A model generated the notes under the pieces. It did not search any database. It saw only the letters and a program-made list of their open reading frames with translations, and was not told where the DNA came from. A program made the position numbers and the translations under genes. Of a stretch of 64,000 nt of DNA, positions 1 through 10,442 are shown in pieces. The first letter of the stretch is position 1. Each line of letters starts with the position of its first letter. Location of the stretch: assembly GCA_039196715.1 (NCBI GenBank), contig JBCCUP010000021.1, forward strand, positions 1-64,000. Reading direction: 5' to 3'. The DNA is from Pseudomonadota bacterium (lineage in GTDB: Bacteria; Pseudomonadota; Gammaproteobacteria; CALCKW01).

Positions 1-996
1 AAACAGGCGGTTGAGGTCGCTCTGATCGTAGAGTGCGCCCTGTTGCACCGTGCCGGGGTTGTTTTTATCGAGGTAGGCGAGTGGCGCGATGCGCCGCAGT
101 TCGGCGATGGCGTCGGTCGCGCGTCGGGTTGTGTCGTCCCGCGCAACGACAAGGGCAGTGGCCTCGGCGTCCGTGACCGGTCGCCAGAGCATCTGTGGCA
201 CGGTGCTCGCCCGCAGCGACGCCTCGATGTTGGCGAGGATGGCCTGGACATCGCCGAGCGTGTCGAGTTGTGCTCGGGCCCGCTGGTATTCGGCCGACAG
301 CGCCTGGCGCAGTGCCTGGTAGGCGCGGGCGGCGCTGACGACGTCGGGGTCGTGGGCGTAGTCGGCGTAGCGGTTGAGACCGGTCGCGTACTTCTCGAGT
401 GCCGCGCGGTAGCGTTCGACTTCGGACGCGCGCTGCAGCGGCGAGGGCCCGGACGTGATGAGGTCGGCCTGGACCGCCTGGATGTCGCGGGTGAGCTTGG
501 TCACGCGGACCCGTTGTCCGGAGACGAGCTCCGGTCGCGCCTCCGCCGCAGGTGCGGCAGCCGTGGAGGTCGAGGGTGTCGCGCTGGCCGCCGTGCTTGC
601 CGGTGTGCTGTTGGCGTCGGTGTCGGGCGTTTCGGTCGGTGCGCCCCCGGTCGCCAGCGCGTTGAATGCCGCGACGAGCGCACCGTGGCGCGCCTTGGCG
701 TCGAGCAGCACGGGGTCGTCGTTGGACGGCATCTTGTCGAGCGCCCGGCCGTAGCTCTCGATGCGCTCGCGCAGTTGCTTCGCCTTCATCGGGTCGGCGA
801 CGGCCTGGCTGCCCTCGTCGCGCAACCGTTGGTGCGTTTTGTCGATGTTCTCGGCAATCTTGCCGACCTTGAACTGCAGGCTTGACGACAACGTGGCGGC
901 GTGCGCGTTTGGCACGAGCGGCCAGTGAACCGGTAGCCCGGCGCCCGCCAGCAACACCAGGCAGGTCAGGGTCCGCAGAAGGGGGACAGCGCGCAT
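1..996 (-). CDS. Secreted protein of unknown function, C-terminus outside the window
   Basis: The minus-strand frame opens with ATG at 996 and stays open to base 1, giving at least 332 residues; the stop lies beyond the window edge. The N-terminus is a clear signal peptide (MRAVPLLRTLTCLVLLAG, likely cleavage after AHA near residue 33), so the product is exported. The mature part is rich in Ala, Arg, Leu and Gln and looks helical or coiled-coil (runs such as KIAENIDKTHQRLRDEG), with an Ala/Thr/Ser/Pro-rich linker around residues 115-140. I recognise no catalytic motif and cannot name a family. It is transcribed in the same direction as argE but 313 bp downstream of it, so it probably has its own promoter. 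Confidence 0.7.
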   Translation of the reverse strand, partial: MRAVPLLRTLTCLVLLAGAGLPVHWPLVPNAHAATLSSSLQFKVGKIAENIDKTHQRLRDEGSQAVADPMKAKQLRERIESYGRALDKMPSNDDPVLLDAKARHGALVAAFNALATGGAPTETPDTDANSTPASTAASATPSTSTAAAPAAEARPELVSGQRVRVTKLTRDIQAVQADLITSGPSPLQRASEVERYRAALEKYATGLNRYADYAHDPDVVSAARAYQALRQALSAEYQRARAQLDTLGDVQAILANIEASLRASTVPQMLWRPVTDAEATALVVARDDTTRRATDAIAELRRIAPLAYLDKNNPGTVQQGALYDQSDLNRLF

Positions 997-1309
997 GGCC
1001 GAGTCTCCGATAACACGTGGAGGGGCTAACGAGCGTACCAGCTTGGCCGACCGCGGACCGGTCGGTCGCGCAACACGGCTGCCGAGTGTACCGGGAGGTG
1101 CGCAGGGTTCCCCTGCTTGCTGCAGACGCTGTGCGGTACATGTGACGCGGAATGGGTTTGAGCGAAAGCCGGTTCGGGGCGGATTCCGGGTGTGTCCTCG
1201 GCCATCCGGTGCGCGCACCTGGTCGGGCTCGCCGGCCGGCAGAGCGCGGGGTGCCAACCGTGACCGCCCGGTGCCCAGGGCAATTGTCCACGGCACTGCG
1301 GTCTGTACG
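997..1309. other. Intergenic gap between the secreted protein and argE
   Basis: This 313 bp stretch precedes the start of the leftmost gene. I see no convincing small gene, tRNA or T-tract terminator. It contains GC-rich partial repeats (GACCGCGGACCGGTCGGTC around 1048-1068) but no clear -10/-35 pair. Long open frames crossing it on both strands have atypical Arg-rich composition and look like GC shadows. Confidence 0.5.
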
Positions 1310-2467
1310 CTAGGCAGAGAGCTCGGCAATCAGCCTTTTGACGAAGTGTGTTCCGGCATCGAGCTGCGCCACTTCGATGAATTCGTCCGCCTGGTGGGCC
1401 TGTTCGATGGAACCCGGTCCACAGATCACCGTGGCGTAGCCCTCGTCCTGGAACTGGCCGGCTTCGGTGCCGTAGGAGACGACCGCCTCGCTGTTGTCGC
1501 CGGTCAGGCGGCGCACGAGCATTTCGGCTTCGCTGTCCACTTCGGTGCGGCAGGCGGGGACACCGTGACGGCGGCGGATGTCGATGCCGGTGTCGGGGTG
1601 AATCGCCTGCATGCCGGCCTCGAGCGTGTCGGCGTAGGCACGGTAGCGCGCGTACCAGTCGTCAGCGGATTCGCCGGGCACCATGCGGATATCGGTGGTG
1701 AAGTGGCAGTCGCGTGCCGTGATGTTGCCGGCCGTGCCCCCGTTGACGATGCCGACGTGGAGGGTGGTCCAGGGCGGGGTGTACGGCGACGACGGGTCGG
1801 CGGCGGCGCGGTTCTCCGCCATGCGCTCGCTGTGCCAGTCGATCAGCTTGGCCGCGACCATGACGGCGGAGACGCCGGTGTGCACCAGCGAGCTGTGGAC
1901 TTCGTGGCCACGCACGTGGGTCTCGAGGCCGATGCTGCCCTTGTGGCCGTTTACCATGCGCATCAGTGAGGGCTCTCCGACCACCACGGCCCTGGCCGGC
2001 GGCAGGGCGGCGCGCATGGCGGCGATCATCGGCGGTGCGCCGACGCAGCCGACTTCCTCGTCGTAGGACAAGGCAATCTGGATGGGTTTCTTGAGGCCGG
2101 CCGCCAGCATGTCGGGCACGAGCGCAAGGCCGATCGCATTGAAGCCTTTCATGTCGCACGTGCCGCGACCGAAGAGCTTGCCGTCGCGCTCGACAACGGT
2201 GAACGGGTCGGTCGTCCAGGGTTGTCCCTCGACCGGCACCACGTCGGTGTGGCCCGACAAGACCACGCCACCGGCCTCGTCGGGGCCAATGTTGGCAAAC
2301 AGGCTCGATTTCAGGCCGGTTTCGTCGGGCACGCGGTGGCACGGCACGCCGTGGCCGTTGAGGTAGTCTTCGACGAAGTCAATCAGCGGCAGATTGCTCT
2401 CGCTCGACACGGTGGGGAAGGCCACGAGCTTCTCGAGCATCTGACGGGGGGTATAGCGGTCGGGCAT
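1310..2467 (-). CDS. argE: Acetylornithine deacetylase (M20 family)
   Basis: Hydrolyses N-acetylornithine to ornithine and acetate in cytoplasmic arginine synthesis. The 385-residue protein has the usual length and the M20 di-zinc signature: SGHTDVVPV with His73 and Asp75, the bridging Asp105 in GRGTCDMKG, and the Glu pair 137/138 in SYDEEVGC. The sequence resembles ArgE more than DapE or generic M20 amidases (the CDMKGFN context, overall length), but substrate choice within this family is hard to fix from motifs alone. It starts with ATG at 2467 and ends with TAG. The hspQ gene lies 66 bp upstream on the same strand; no other arg gene is in the window. Confidence 0.88.
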   Translation of the reverse strand: MPDRYTPRQMLEKLVAFPTVSSESNLPLIDFVEDYLNGHGVPCHRVPDETGLKSSLFANIGPDEAGGVVLSGHTDVVPVEGQPWTTDPFTVVERDGKLFGRGTCDMKGFNAIGLALVPDMLAAGLKKPIQIALSYDEEVGCVGAPPMIAAMRAALPPARAVVVGEPSLMRMVNGHKGSIGLETHVRGHEVHSSLVHTGVSAVMVAAKLIDWHSERMAENRAAADPSSPYTPPWTTLHVGIVNGGTAGNITARDCHFTTDIRMVPGESADDWYARYRAYADTLEAGMQAIHPDTGIDIRRRHGVPACRTEVDSEAEMLVRRLTGDNSEAVVSYGTEAGQFQDEGYATVICGPGSIEQAHQADEFIEVAQLDAGTHFVKRLIAELSA

Positions 2468-2533
2468 GGCGGGCGACGCAGGTCGTGTAAACGTGCCTCG
2501 ACGGTATCACACCGGTCCCTGCGGCGGCTGGCC

Positions 2534-2860
2534 TCAGTGCGTGGCCTTGCCGCGGGAGTGGTAGACGCCCATCTCGTCGCGCTCGAACAGGTTCTGCACG
2601 CCCGCGTGACGACAGGGTTCGCCGGAGTGGTCGGGCAGGAGGTTCTGCTCCGAGACGTAGGCGATGTACTCGCTCTGTTCGTTCTCGGCGAAGAGGTGGT
2701 AGAAGGGCTGGTCTTTACGCGGCCGGATTTCGGCTGGAATGGACTCGTACCACTCGTCGGTGTTGTCAAACTGCGGGTCGACGTCGAAGATCACGCCACG
2801 GAACGGAAAGTAGCGGTGCTTGACGACTTGTCCGATATTGAATTTGGCGGTCTTGACCAT
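2534..2860 (-). CDS. hspQ: Heat shock protein HspQ (YccV-like, hemimethylated-DNA-binding domain)
   Basis: A 108-residue protein opening MVKTAKFNIGQVVKHRYFPFRG and carrying the compact beta-rich YccV domain (DVDPQFDNTDEWYES, PFYHLFAEN, YVSEQNLLPD). In Enterobacteria HspQ is a heat-inducible specificity factor for the Lon protease and was first described as binding hemimethylated DNA. Length and the conserved PRKDQPFYHL block match the family throughout. It is monocistronic or leads into argE. A possible promoter lies just upstream (separate entry). Its presence supports a proteobacterial, probably gammaproteobacterial, host. Confidence 0.9.
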   Translation of the reverse strand: MVKTAKFNIGQVVKHRYFPFRGVIFDVDPQFDNTDEWYESIPAEIRPRKDQPFYHLFAENEQSEYIAYVSEQNLLPDHSGEPCRHAGVQNLFERDEMGVYHSRGKATH

Positions 2861-2881
2861 CTCTGATCCCCAGTCTCACCC

Positions 2882-2915
2882 CACTAAGGTTAGTGCCCGC
2901 CACCCCCGTTTTCAA
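2882..2915 (-). promoter_or_regulatory. Candidate hspQ promoter overlapping an inverted repeat
   Basis: On the minus strand TTGAAA (2910-2915) is followed after 17 bp by TAACCT (2887-2892), about 27 bp before the hspQ ATG. The -10 box is weak. The -10 region sits inside the inverted repeat CACTAA-GG-TTAGTG (2882-2895). The -35 resembles both sigma70 and the sigma32 CTTGAAA box, but I see no sigma32 -10 at the right distance. Confidence 0.35.
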
Positions 2916-2999
2916 TCGCCGGCAGTGCGCGATTTGGCGCACCGGGTCCGCTGCCGGGCGCCAGGTGGGTTGGTTGTGGCCGCCCCCTGCACCAGGATG

Positions 3000-3602
3000 T
3001 CAGCCCGCCTGCATCGGCGTGTAGCCCGGCGTGGATTCGATGCGTGCAAGCCAGTCGGTGATGCCGGTGTAGTCGCTGAGGTCGAAGCCGCCGTCGCCCG
3101 CCACGTGGGTGTAGGCGTACAGCGAGATGTCGGCCATCGTCATCTGGTCACCGGTCAGCCACGGCGCCTCGGACAGCTGTCGATCCATCAGTGCCAGGGC
3201 GCGGTGCCCCGGTTTCTGCAGGGCGTCGAACTCGGCCTGCCGCTCGGGGGGCAGACCCTGATAGAGCTTGATGAACCGGGCCACGGCGATGCGGGGCTCA
3301 TGGTTGTATTGTTCCCAGAACTGCCACTGCCACACCTTGGCGCGGGCAAAAGCGGTGTCGGGCTCGTACGCCGTGCCGGCGGCGAGGTATTTCAGGACGG
3401 CATTTGATTCCGAGAGGGTGTTGCCGTTGTCGAGCACCACCAGCGGAACCTCGCCCGCCGGGTTCAGCGCGAGGAAGTCGAGCGAGCGGGTCTCGCCACT
3501 CAGGATGTCCACGTCGTGCCAGGTGTAGGGCGACGACAGGAGGTCGGCGGCGAGTTGGATCTTGTAGCAGTTGCCGGATCGGCGATCACCGTGAATGTGC
3601 AT
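3000..3602 (-). CDS. Glutathione S-transferase family protein
   Basis: A 200-residue cytosolic glutathione transferase. The N-terminal thioredoxin-like domain shows SGNCYKIQLAADLL, with the Asn/Cys active-site region, and the conserved cis-proline and SESNAVLKYLA glutathione-binding motif near residues 50-70. The all-helical C-terminal domain contains the N-capping box TMADISLYAYTH. I chose the ATG at 3602 because the fold begins directly there (MHIHGDRRSGNCYK); the longer open frame upstream reads through non-coding sequence antisense to the next gene. It is divergent from the valine operon. Substrate unknown. Confidence 0.85.
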   Translation of the reverse strand: MHIHGDRRSGNCYKIQLAADLLSSPYTWHDVDILSGETRSLDFLALNPAGEVPLVVLDNGNTLSESNAVLKYLAAGTAYEPDTAFARAKVWQWQFWEQYNHEPRIAVARFIKLYQGLPPERQAEFDALQKPGHRALALMDRQLSEAPWLTGDQMTMADISLYAYTHVAGDGGFDLSDYTGITDWLARIESTPGYTPMQAG

Positions 3603-3779
3603 GGCGGGAACGCGTCCTGGTCTGAGTCGGTGGTGCGGTTGCGGGTCACACGGTGCCACCGTAGCACGCGTCAGCGGACCGCAGGCCGTGTCGCGCGTCG
3701 TCAACGGGGCCATGGCGTGGCACACTGGCGCCTTTGACTGGCGGTTGCGAGCCCTGGCGGGCCCGCGCGAGGGTGGGGC

Positions 3780-4934
3780 GTGGATTTTGAACTCAACGCA
3801 GATCAGCAGGCCTTTGTTGATCTCGCGACGCAATTCTCCGAGAACGAGCTGGCGCCGCACGCGGCCCGGTGGGATGCGGAACACGTGTTCCCGGTCGACA
3901 CCCTGCGCCGCGCCGGCGAGCTCGGCCTGTGTGGGCTGTATGCACCGGCGGCCGCAGGCGGCCTCGGGCTGCCGCGACTCGACAGCGCGCTGGTGTTCGA
4001 AGCGCTCTCCCGTGGCTGCACCTCGACAACCGCCTACATCTCGATCCACAACATGGCGACCTGGATGGTGGGCACGTTCGGGTCGCAAGACACCGTGGAC
4101 GCGCTCGGCGACCCGCTCTGCCAGGGGCAAAAACTCGCGTCCTACTGCCTGACCGAACCCGGTGCAGGTTCCGACGCGGCGTCCCTGCGCACCTCGGCCG
4201 TGCGCGACGGCGACCACTACACGTTGAGCGGCAACAAGATCTTCATCTCCGGCGCTGGCGGCACCGACGTGCTGGTGGTCATGGCGCGCACTGGCGAGGC
4301 CGGTGCGCGCGGCATCTCGGCCTTCGCGGTGGACGCCGACAGCGACGGCATCAGTTTCGGGCGCAACGAGGACAAACTCGGCTGGCACAGTCAGCCGACG
4401 CGGCAGGTGAACTTCGACGCGGTGCGTGTGCCGGCCGACCGACGCCTCGGGGAGGAGGGCGACGGCTTCCGCATCGCCATGGCCGGCCTCGATGGCGGGC
4501 GCATCAACATCGCCGCCTGCAGCCTCGGCACGGCACAAATGGCGCTGGAGCAGAGCCGCGACTACCTCCTGCAACGCAAGCAGTTCGGTCGCCCGATCGC
4601 CGATTTCCAGGGCTTGCAATTTCGCCTTGCGGACATGGCGACCGAGCTCGTCGCGGCACGGCAGCTGGTGCGACTTGCCGCCAGCAAACTCGATCGCGAC
4701 GACCCCGACAAAACCACCTACGCAGCCATGGCCAAGCGCTTTGCCACCGATGTCGGCCACCGGGTCTGCGACGAAGCGCTGCAGCTCCACGGTGGCATCG
4801 GCTACATCCGCGAGTACCCGTTCGAGCGTTATCTGCGGGATACACGAGTGCACCGCATCCTCGAAGGCAGCAACGAAATCATGCGCGTCCTGGTGGCGCG
4901 TCGGCTGCTGGACAGCGAGGTTCCGCTGACTTGA
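3780..4934 (+). CDS. Isobutyryl-CoA dehydrogenase-like acyl-CoA dehydrogenase
   Basis: FAD enzyme of 384 residues that should oxidise isobutyryl-CoA to methacrylyl-CoA. It has the acyl-CoA dehydrogenase signatures: CLTEPGAGSDAASL, the GNKIFISGAGG block, DGGRINIAACSLG, the LHGGIGYIREYP motif and the catalytic Glu362 in RILEGSNEIMR. The start is GTG at 3780 (MDFELNADQQAF after initiation). The next two genes are 3-hydroxyisobutyryl-CoA hydrolase and 3-hydroxyisobutyrate dehydrogenase, which makes the valine-specific (ACAD8-like) assignment much better than a generic one. Electrons would pass to electron-transfer flavoprotein, not encoded here. Confidence 0.87.
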   Translation: MDFELNADQQAFVDLATQFSENELAPHAARWDAEHVFPVDTLRRAGELGLCGLYAPAAAGGLGLPRLDSALVFEALSRGCTSTTAYISIHNMATWMVGTFGSQDTVDALGDPLCQGQKLASYCLTEPGAGSDAASLRTSAVRDGDHYTLSGNKIFISGAGGTDVLVVMARTGEAGARGISAFAVDADSDGISFGRNEDKLGWHSQPTRQVNFDAVRVPADRRLGEEGDGFRIAMAGLDGGRINIAACSLGTAQMALEQSRDYLLQRKQFGRPIADFQGLQFRLADMATELVAARQLVRLAASKLDRDDPDKTTYAAMAKRFATDVGHRVCDEALQLHGGIGYIREYPFERYLRDTRVHRILEGSNEIMRVLVARRLLDSEVPLT

Positions 4935-4989
4935 CCGCCGGCACCAGCACGCGCGCGACCACCCGACCCACTTTTGCAGGCTCTGCCCC

Positions 4990-6090
4990 ATGTCCAGCGT
5001 TTTGACCCACACCCACGCCACCCCAGACGGCTCCACCATCAAGGAGTTGGTGTTGAACGACCCGGCGCGGCACAACGCCTTGACCCTGGACATGATCGAC
5101 ACCATCCAGCCGCAACTCGATGCCTGGCGTGACGACCCGAGCGTGGTTGCGGTGGTGCTGCGCGGTGCCGGTGAGAAGGCCTTTTGCGCTGGCGGCGACG
5201 TCGTGAGCCTGGTGAAGGCGGTGCGCGGCGGCAACCCCGGCCTGCCCGAGGCGTTCTTCACGCGCGAGTATAAACTCGACTACGACATGCACACCTACCC
5301 CAAGCCCATCATCTGCTGGGGCAGTGGCATCGTGATGGGCGGGGGCAAAGGGCTGTTGACGGCCTGCAGTCACCGGGTCGTGACCGAGACCGCAGTGCTT
5401 GCGATGCCCGAGGTCACCATCGCGTTGTACCCGGACGTGGGCGGCAGCTGGTTCCTGAACCGCTTGCCTGGTCGCACCGGGCTGTTTGTTGCGGTTACCG
5501 GCGTGCGCCTCAACGCGGCCGATGTGCTGTTTCTCGGGCTGGGCAACCGTTTTGTCTCGAGCGATCGCTATGACGAGATGCTCGCGTCGCTGTCTGCGGC
5601 GAACTGGGACAACGCCGACGCGCACGCGACGGTCAATCACGTGCTGCGCACACTCGAGCACGCGAGCCAGTCGGTCTACGACCCCGTGTCGCAGATTCGC
5701 GCGCACTACGACCTGATTCAGACACTGACCGACGCAGACTCGGTCGAGGGCTTCGTGGCCAACATCATGGCCCTGGAGACCGACGACCCGTGGTTGCAGC
5801 GTGCGCAGAAGACCGCCGGGCACGGCAGCCCGCTGGCGATCAAGGTCATGGCCAAGCAACTCGAGCGCACACGCCACGCCTCGCTGCGCGAGGTGTTTCT
5901 CAGCGAAGTCGGCCTGTCGGTGCAGTGTGCGCAGTTCCGCGAATTCCAGGAAGGCGTCACGGCCTTGCTGATCGAGAAGACCGGCGCACCCGACTGGACT
6001 TTCAAGTCGCTCGACACCGTCGACCCGGCGGTTGTCGACCGCTTTTTCGACAGCCCGTGGGACGCGAACCCACTGGCGTCACTCATCTGA
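4990..6090 (+). CDS. 3-hydroxyisobutyryl-CoA hydrolase (enoyl-CoA hydratase/isomerase family)
   Basis: Crotonase-fold enzyme of 366 residues. The length (crotonases are usually about 260) and the blocks AFCAGGDVVSLV, YPKPIICWGSGIVMGGGKGL and MPEVTIALYPDVGGSWFLNRLPG are the hallmarks of HIBCH-type hydrolases, which release free 3-hydroxyisobutyrate from its CoA ester in valine breakdown. GGGKGL forms part of the oxyanion hole and the Glu in MPEVTI is the expected catalytic acid. It lies 55 bp after the dehydrogenase and 16 bp before mmsB, in one operon. Confidence 0.9.
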   Translation: MSSVLTHTHATPDGSTIKELVLNDPARHNALTLDMIDTIQPQLDAWRDDPSVVAVVLRGAGEKAFCAGGDVVSLVKAVRGGNPGLPEAFFTREYKLDYDMHTYPKPIICWGSGIVMGGGKGLLTACSHRVVTETAVLAMPEVTIALYPDVGGSWFLNRLPGRTGLFVAVTGVRLNAADVLFLGLGNRFVSSDRYDEMLASLSAANWDNADAHATVNHVLRTLEHASQSVYDPVSQIRAHYDLIQTLTDADSVEGFVANIMALETDDPWLQRAQKTAGHGSPLAIKVMAKQLERTRHASLREVFLSEVGLSVQCAQFREFQEGVTALLIEKTGAPDWTFKSLDTVDPAVVDRFFDSPWDANPLASLI

Positions 6091-6106
6091 TCAGGAGCAC
6101 ACAGCC

Positions 6107-7000
6107 ATGGCGCACATCGGATTCATTGGCCTGGGCAACATGGGTTTGCCGATGGCGGTCAACCTGGTCAAGGCAGGCCACACCGTGCGTGTATTCGACC
6201 TGGTGCCGACCGCAGTGGAGAACGCGGTGGCGGCAGGTGCCGTTGCGGTGGGCACCGCCGCAGAAGCGGCGACAGACGCCGATTTTCTGGTGTCGATGTT
6301 GCCAGCCGGCCAGCATGTGCGTGGCCTGTATGTTGACGGTGAGACGCCCTTGCTCGACGTGCTTTCGGCGGACGCGGTGGCGATCGACTGCTCCACGATC
6401 GATGCGGCGACCGCCCAACACATCGCGGCCCTCGCCGACGCGCGCGGACTGGCGTTCCTCGATGCGCCGGTGTCGGGCGGCACAGCCGGTGCAGCGGCCG
6501 GCACGCTGAGCTTTCTGTGCGGGGGACACGAAGCGCATTTCCAGAAGGCGTTGCCGATTCTCGAAGTCATGGGCAAGAACCTCTTCCACGCCGGGGCGGC
6601 CGGTGCCGGGCAAATTGCCAAGGCCTGCAACAACATGCTGCTCTCGGTGTTGATGACCGGCACCTGTGAAGCGCTGAACATGGGCATCAAGGCGGGTTTG
6701 GACCCGGCTGTGCTCTCCGACATCATGCGCCAGAGTTCCGGTGGCAACTGGGCATTGAATGTCTACAACCCGGTGCCCGGTGTCATGCCGACGGCCCCGG
6801 CAAGCAAGGGTTACCAGGGCGGTTTCATGACCGATCTCATGGTCAAGGACCTCGGCCTCGCCATGGACCTCAGCCAGCAGCTCAACGCGCCGGTGCCGAT
6901 GGGGTCGCAGGCGCGTGCGTTGTACGCGATGCACAAGGCCAAGGGCAACGGCCCACTCGATTTCAGCAGCGTGTTGTCGCTCTACGCCGACGCCGACTGA
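6107..7000 (+). CDS. mmsB: 3-hydroxyisobutyrate dehydrogenase
   Basis: NAD-dependent beta-hydroxyacid dehydrogenase of 297 residues that oxidises 3-hydroxyisobutyrate to methylmalonate semialdehyde. It begins with the Rossmann motif HIGFIGLGNMGLPMA, has the substrate-binding motif DAPVSGGTAGA and the catalytic Lys172 in GAGQIAKACNNM. I chose ATG 6107 because a Shine-Dalgarno (AGGAG at 6093-6097) precedes it and the Rossmann fold starts immediately; the open frame upstream is in the tail of the previous gene. Methylmalonate-semialdehyde dehydrogenase (mmsA), the next enzyme of the pathway, is not in the window. Confidence 0.92.
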   Translation: MAHIGFIGLGNMGLPMAVNLVKAGHTVRVFDLVPTAVENAVAAGAVAVGTAAEAATDADFLVSMLPAGQHVRGLYVDGETPLLDVLSADAVAIDCSTIDAATAQHIAALADARGLAFLDAPVSGGTAGAAAGTLSFLCGGHEAHFQKALPILEVMGKNLFHAGAAGAGQIAKACNNMLLSVLMTGTCEALNMGIKAGLDPAVLSDIMRQSSGGNWALNVYNPVPGVMPTAPASKGYQGGFMTDLMVKDLGLAMDLSQQLNAPVPMGSQARALYAMHKAKGNGPLDFSSVLSLYADAD

Positions 7001-7007
7001 GTCGGCG
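6991..7007 (+). terminator. Hairpin overlapping the mmsB stop codon
   Basis: A 7 bp perfect stem CGCCGAC-TGA-GTCGGCG whose loop is the mmsB stop codon. There is no T-tract after it, so it is at best a weak or factor-dependent terminator, or an mRNA 3' end stabiliser for the valine operon. Confidence 0.3.
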
Positions 7008-7285
7008 GCGCGGCGAGCGACAGGGCAGGCAGGCCGGAAAGCCGCATCGCACGGTGTGGACTGGCGATAACGGCATTCTGCTATTACAATCAAGGGAATG
7101 ACTGAGCCTGCCCGGGTTTCCGGTGGTGCAGGCCAAGCGATCGGCAGCGCGGGTTGGTCGCTTGAGAGAACCGGCGCGGGTGACTTGCCCCCGACCGACA
7201 CGCGGCTGAGGCCGCCGTGGGACCTGTGAGGCGACCCTCGCCCGGGCCCACATTCGCGCACCCCTACATCGCAACGAGACAGTGC

Positions 7286-9079
<1,794 letters not shown>

Positions 9080-9194
9080 GAGGGGCTGTCCAACCCAGGT
9101 GAATCCGGCGCCATTCTGCGTCGGTTCCACGCTGATTCGGGCGGGTGACTTCGGTATAGTGCGCGTCACTTCAACGCACTGATAGGGCAGATGC

Positions 9195-10322
9195 ATGGCC
9201 ACCGTTGTCAACTCGTGGAACGAATTTGATCCACTCAAGCACGTGATAGTTGGCCGGGCCGACCACACCTGCATTCCGCCTAACGAGCCGGCCACCGAAG
9301 CCAAGATCCCTGAAGACAGCGACATGCGCGGCATGTGGGGGCCGCGTCCGCTCGAGACCGTTGAAAAAGCCAACGCACAGCTCGACAACCTCGCCAACGT
9401 GCTCGAAGACCGGGGCATCACCGTCGACCGGCCGACGCCGATTCAGTGGAACCAGGCGGTGTCGACGCCAGACTTCCAGACCGCAAGTCAGTTCGGCTGC
9501 ATGCCGCCGCGCGACGTCCTGCTCACAGTGGGCAGCGAGATCCTCTCCGCGCCCATGTCGTTCCGGTGCCGGTACTTCGAGTACCTCGCGTACCACGACC
9601 TCATGCAGAAGTACTTCGATGAAGACCCGAATTTCCGCTGGGAGCAGGCCCCGCGGCCGCGGCTGAGCGACGCCTCCTACCAACAGGGCTATTTCGACGA
9701 GATCACGATCGAGGAGCGCCTGCGTCGCACCGCTGCGCTGGACTTCGTCACCACCGAACACGAGCCGTTGTTCGACGCCGCTGACGTGATGCGCCTGGGC
9801 AAGGACCTCTTCTGCCAGCACGGCCTGACCACCAACCGGCGCGGCATGGAGTGGTTGCAGCGCCACTTTCCGAACCACCGTGTTCACGCCGTCAACTTTC
9901 CGGGCGACCCGTACCCGATCCACATCGACGCGACCTTCGTACCCTTGCGCCCGGGGTTGATCATCAACAACCCCAACCGCCGTCTGCCGGATGCCCAACG
10001 CGCCTTCTTCGAGGCCAACGATTGGGAGATCGTCGACGCCGCTGCGCCGTCGCACAACCAACCGCCGCCGCTGTGTTACTCGAGCATCTGGTTGTCGATG
10101 AACTGCCTGATACTCGACCACAAGACGGTTGTGGTCGAGGCCTCCGAGGTGTTGCAGATGGAGCAGATGGACAAGCTCGGGATGAATGTCATTCCGGTGC
10201 CGTTCCGCGACGCCTACCCTTTTGGTGGCGGCTTGCATTGTGCTACCGGCGATGTGTACCGCGAAGGCAGTTGCGAGGATTACTTTCCCAAGCAGGTCGG
10301 TGGCACACTGCTGCGCGGGTGA
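9195..10322 (+). CDS. Glycine amidinotransferase-like enzyme (AGAT family)
   Basis: A 375-residue amidinotransferase of the guanidino-group modifying superfamily. These enzymes move the amidino group of arginine to an amine such as glycine, giving guanidinoacetate and ornithine. The full catalytic set can be seen: Asp in LFDAADVMR (194/197), His243 in YPIHIDATF and the nucleophile Cys349 in FGGGLHCATGD. The SSIWLSMN and INNPNR blocks closely resemble the vertebrate creatine-pathway enzyme, more than bacterial inosamine-phosphate amidinotransferases. The acceptor is unknown; no guanidinoacetate methyltransferase or antibiotic cluster is next to it. It is preceded by about 115 bp and appears to be its own unit. 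Confidence 0.85.
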   Translation: MATVVNSWNEFDPLKHVIVGRADHTCIPPNEPATEAKIPEDSDMRGMWGPRPLETVEKANAQLDNLANVLEDRGITVDRPTPIQWNQAVSTPDFQTASQFGCMPPRDVLLTVGSEILSAPMSFRCRYFEYLAYHDLMQKYFDEDPNFRWEQAPRPRLSDASYQQGYFDEITIEERLRRTAALDFVTTEHEPLFDAADVMRLGKDLFCQHGLTTNRRGMEWLQRHFPNHRVHAVNFPGDPYPIHIDATFVPLRPGLIINNPNRRLPDAQRAFFEANDWEIVDAAAPSHNQPPPLCYSSIWLSMNCLILDHKTVVVEASEVLQMEQMDKLGMNVIPVPFRDAYPFGGGLHCATGDVYREGSCEDYFPKQVGGTLLRG

Positions 10323-10442
10323 CCGCTGCGACGCCCCGCCCCGCGTGCCTACGTAGTACCCGCAGCACCGGCCAACACACTGGAACCAACCGCACCGGGT
10401 CGAGTCACTTTGTCGACTCTTCCCGTGCAAGCGTGTTGTGCC

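Noticed and set aside
65-1291. 408-codon minus-strand frame in another register across the first gene
   Set aside because: Arg/Pro-rich with no domain; the frame that opens with a clean signal peptide at 996 is the real gene.
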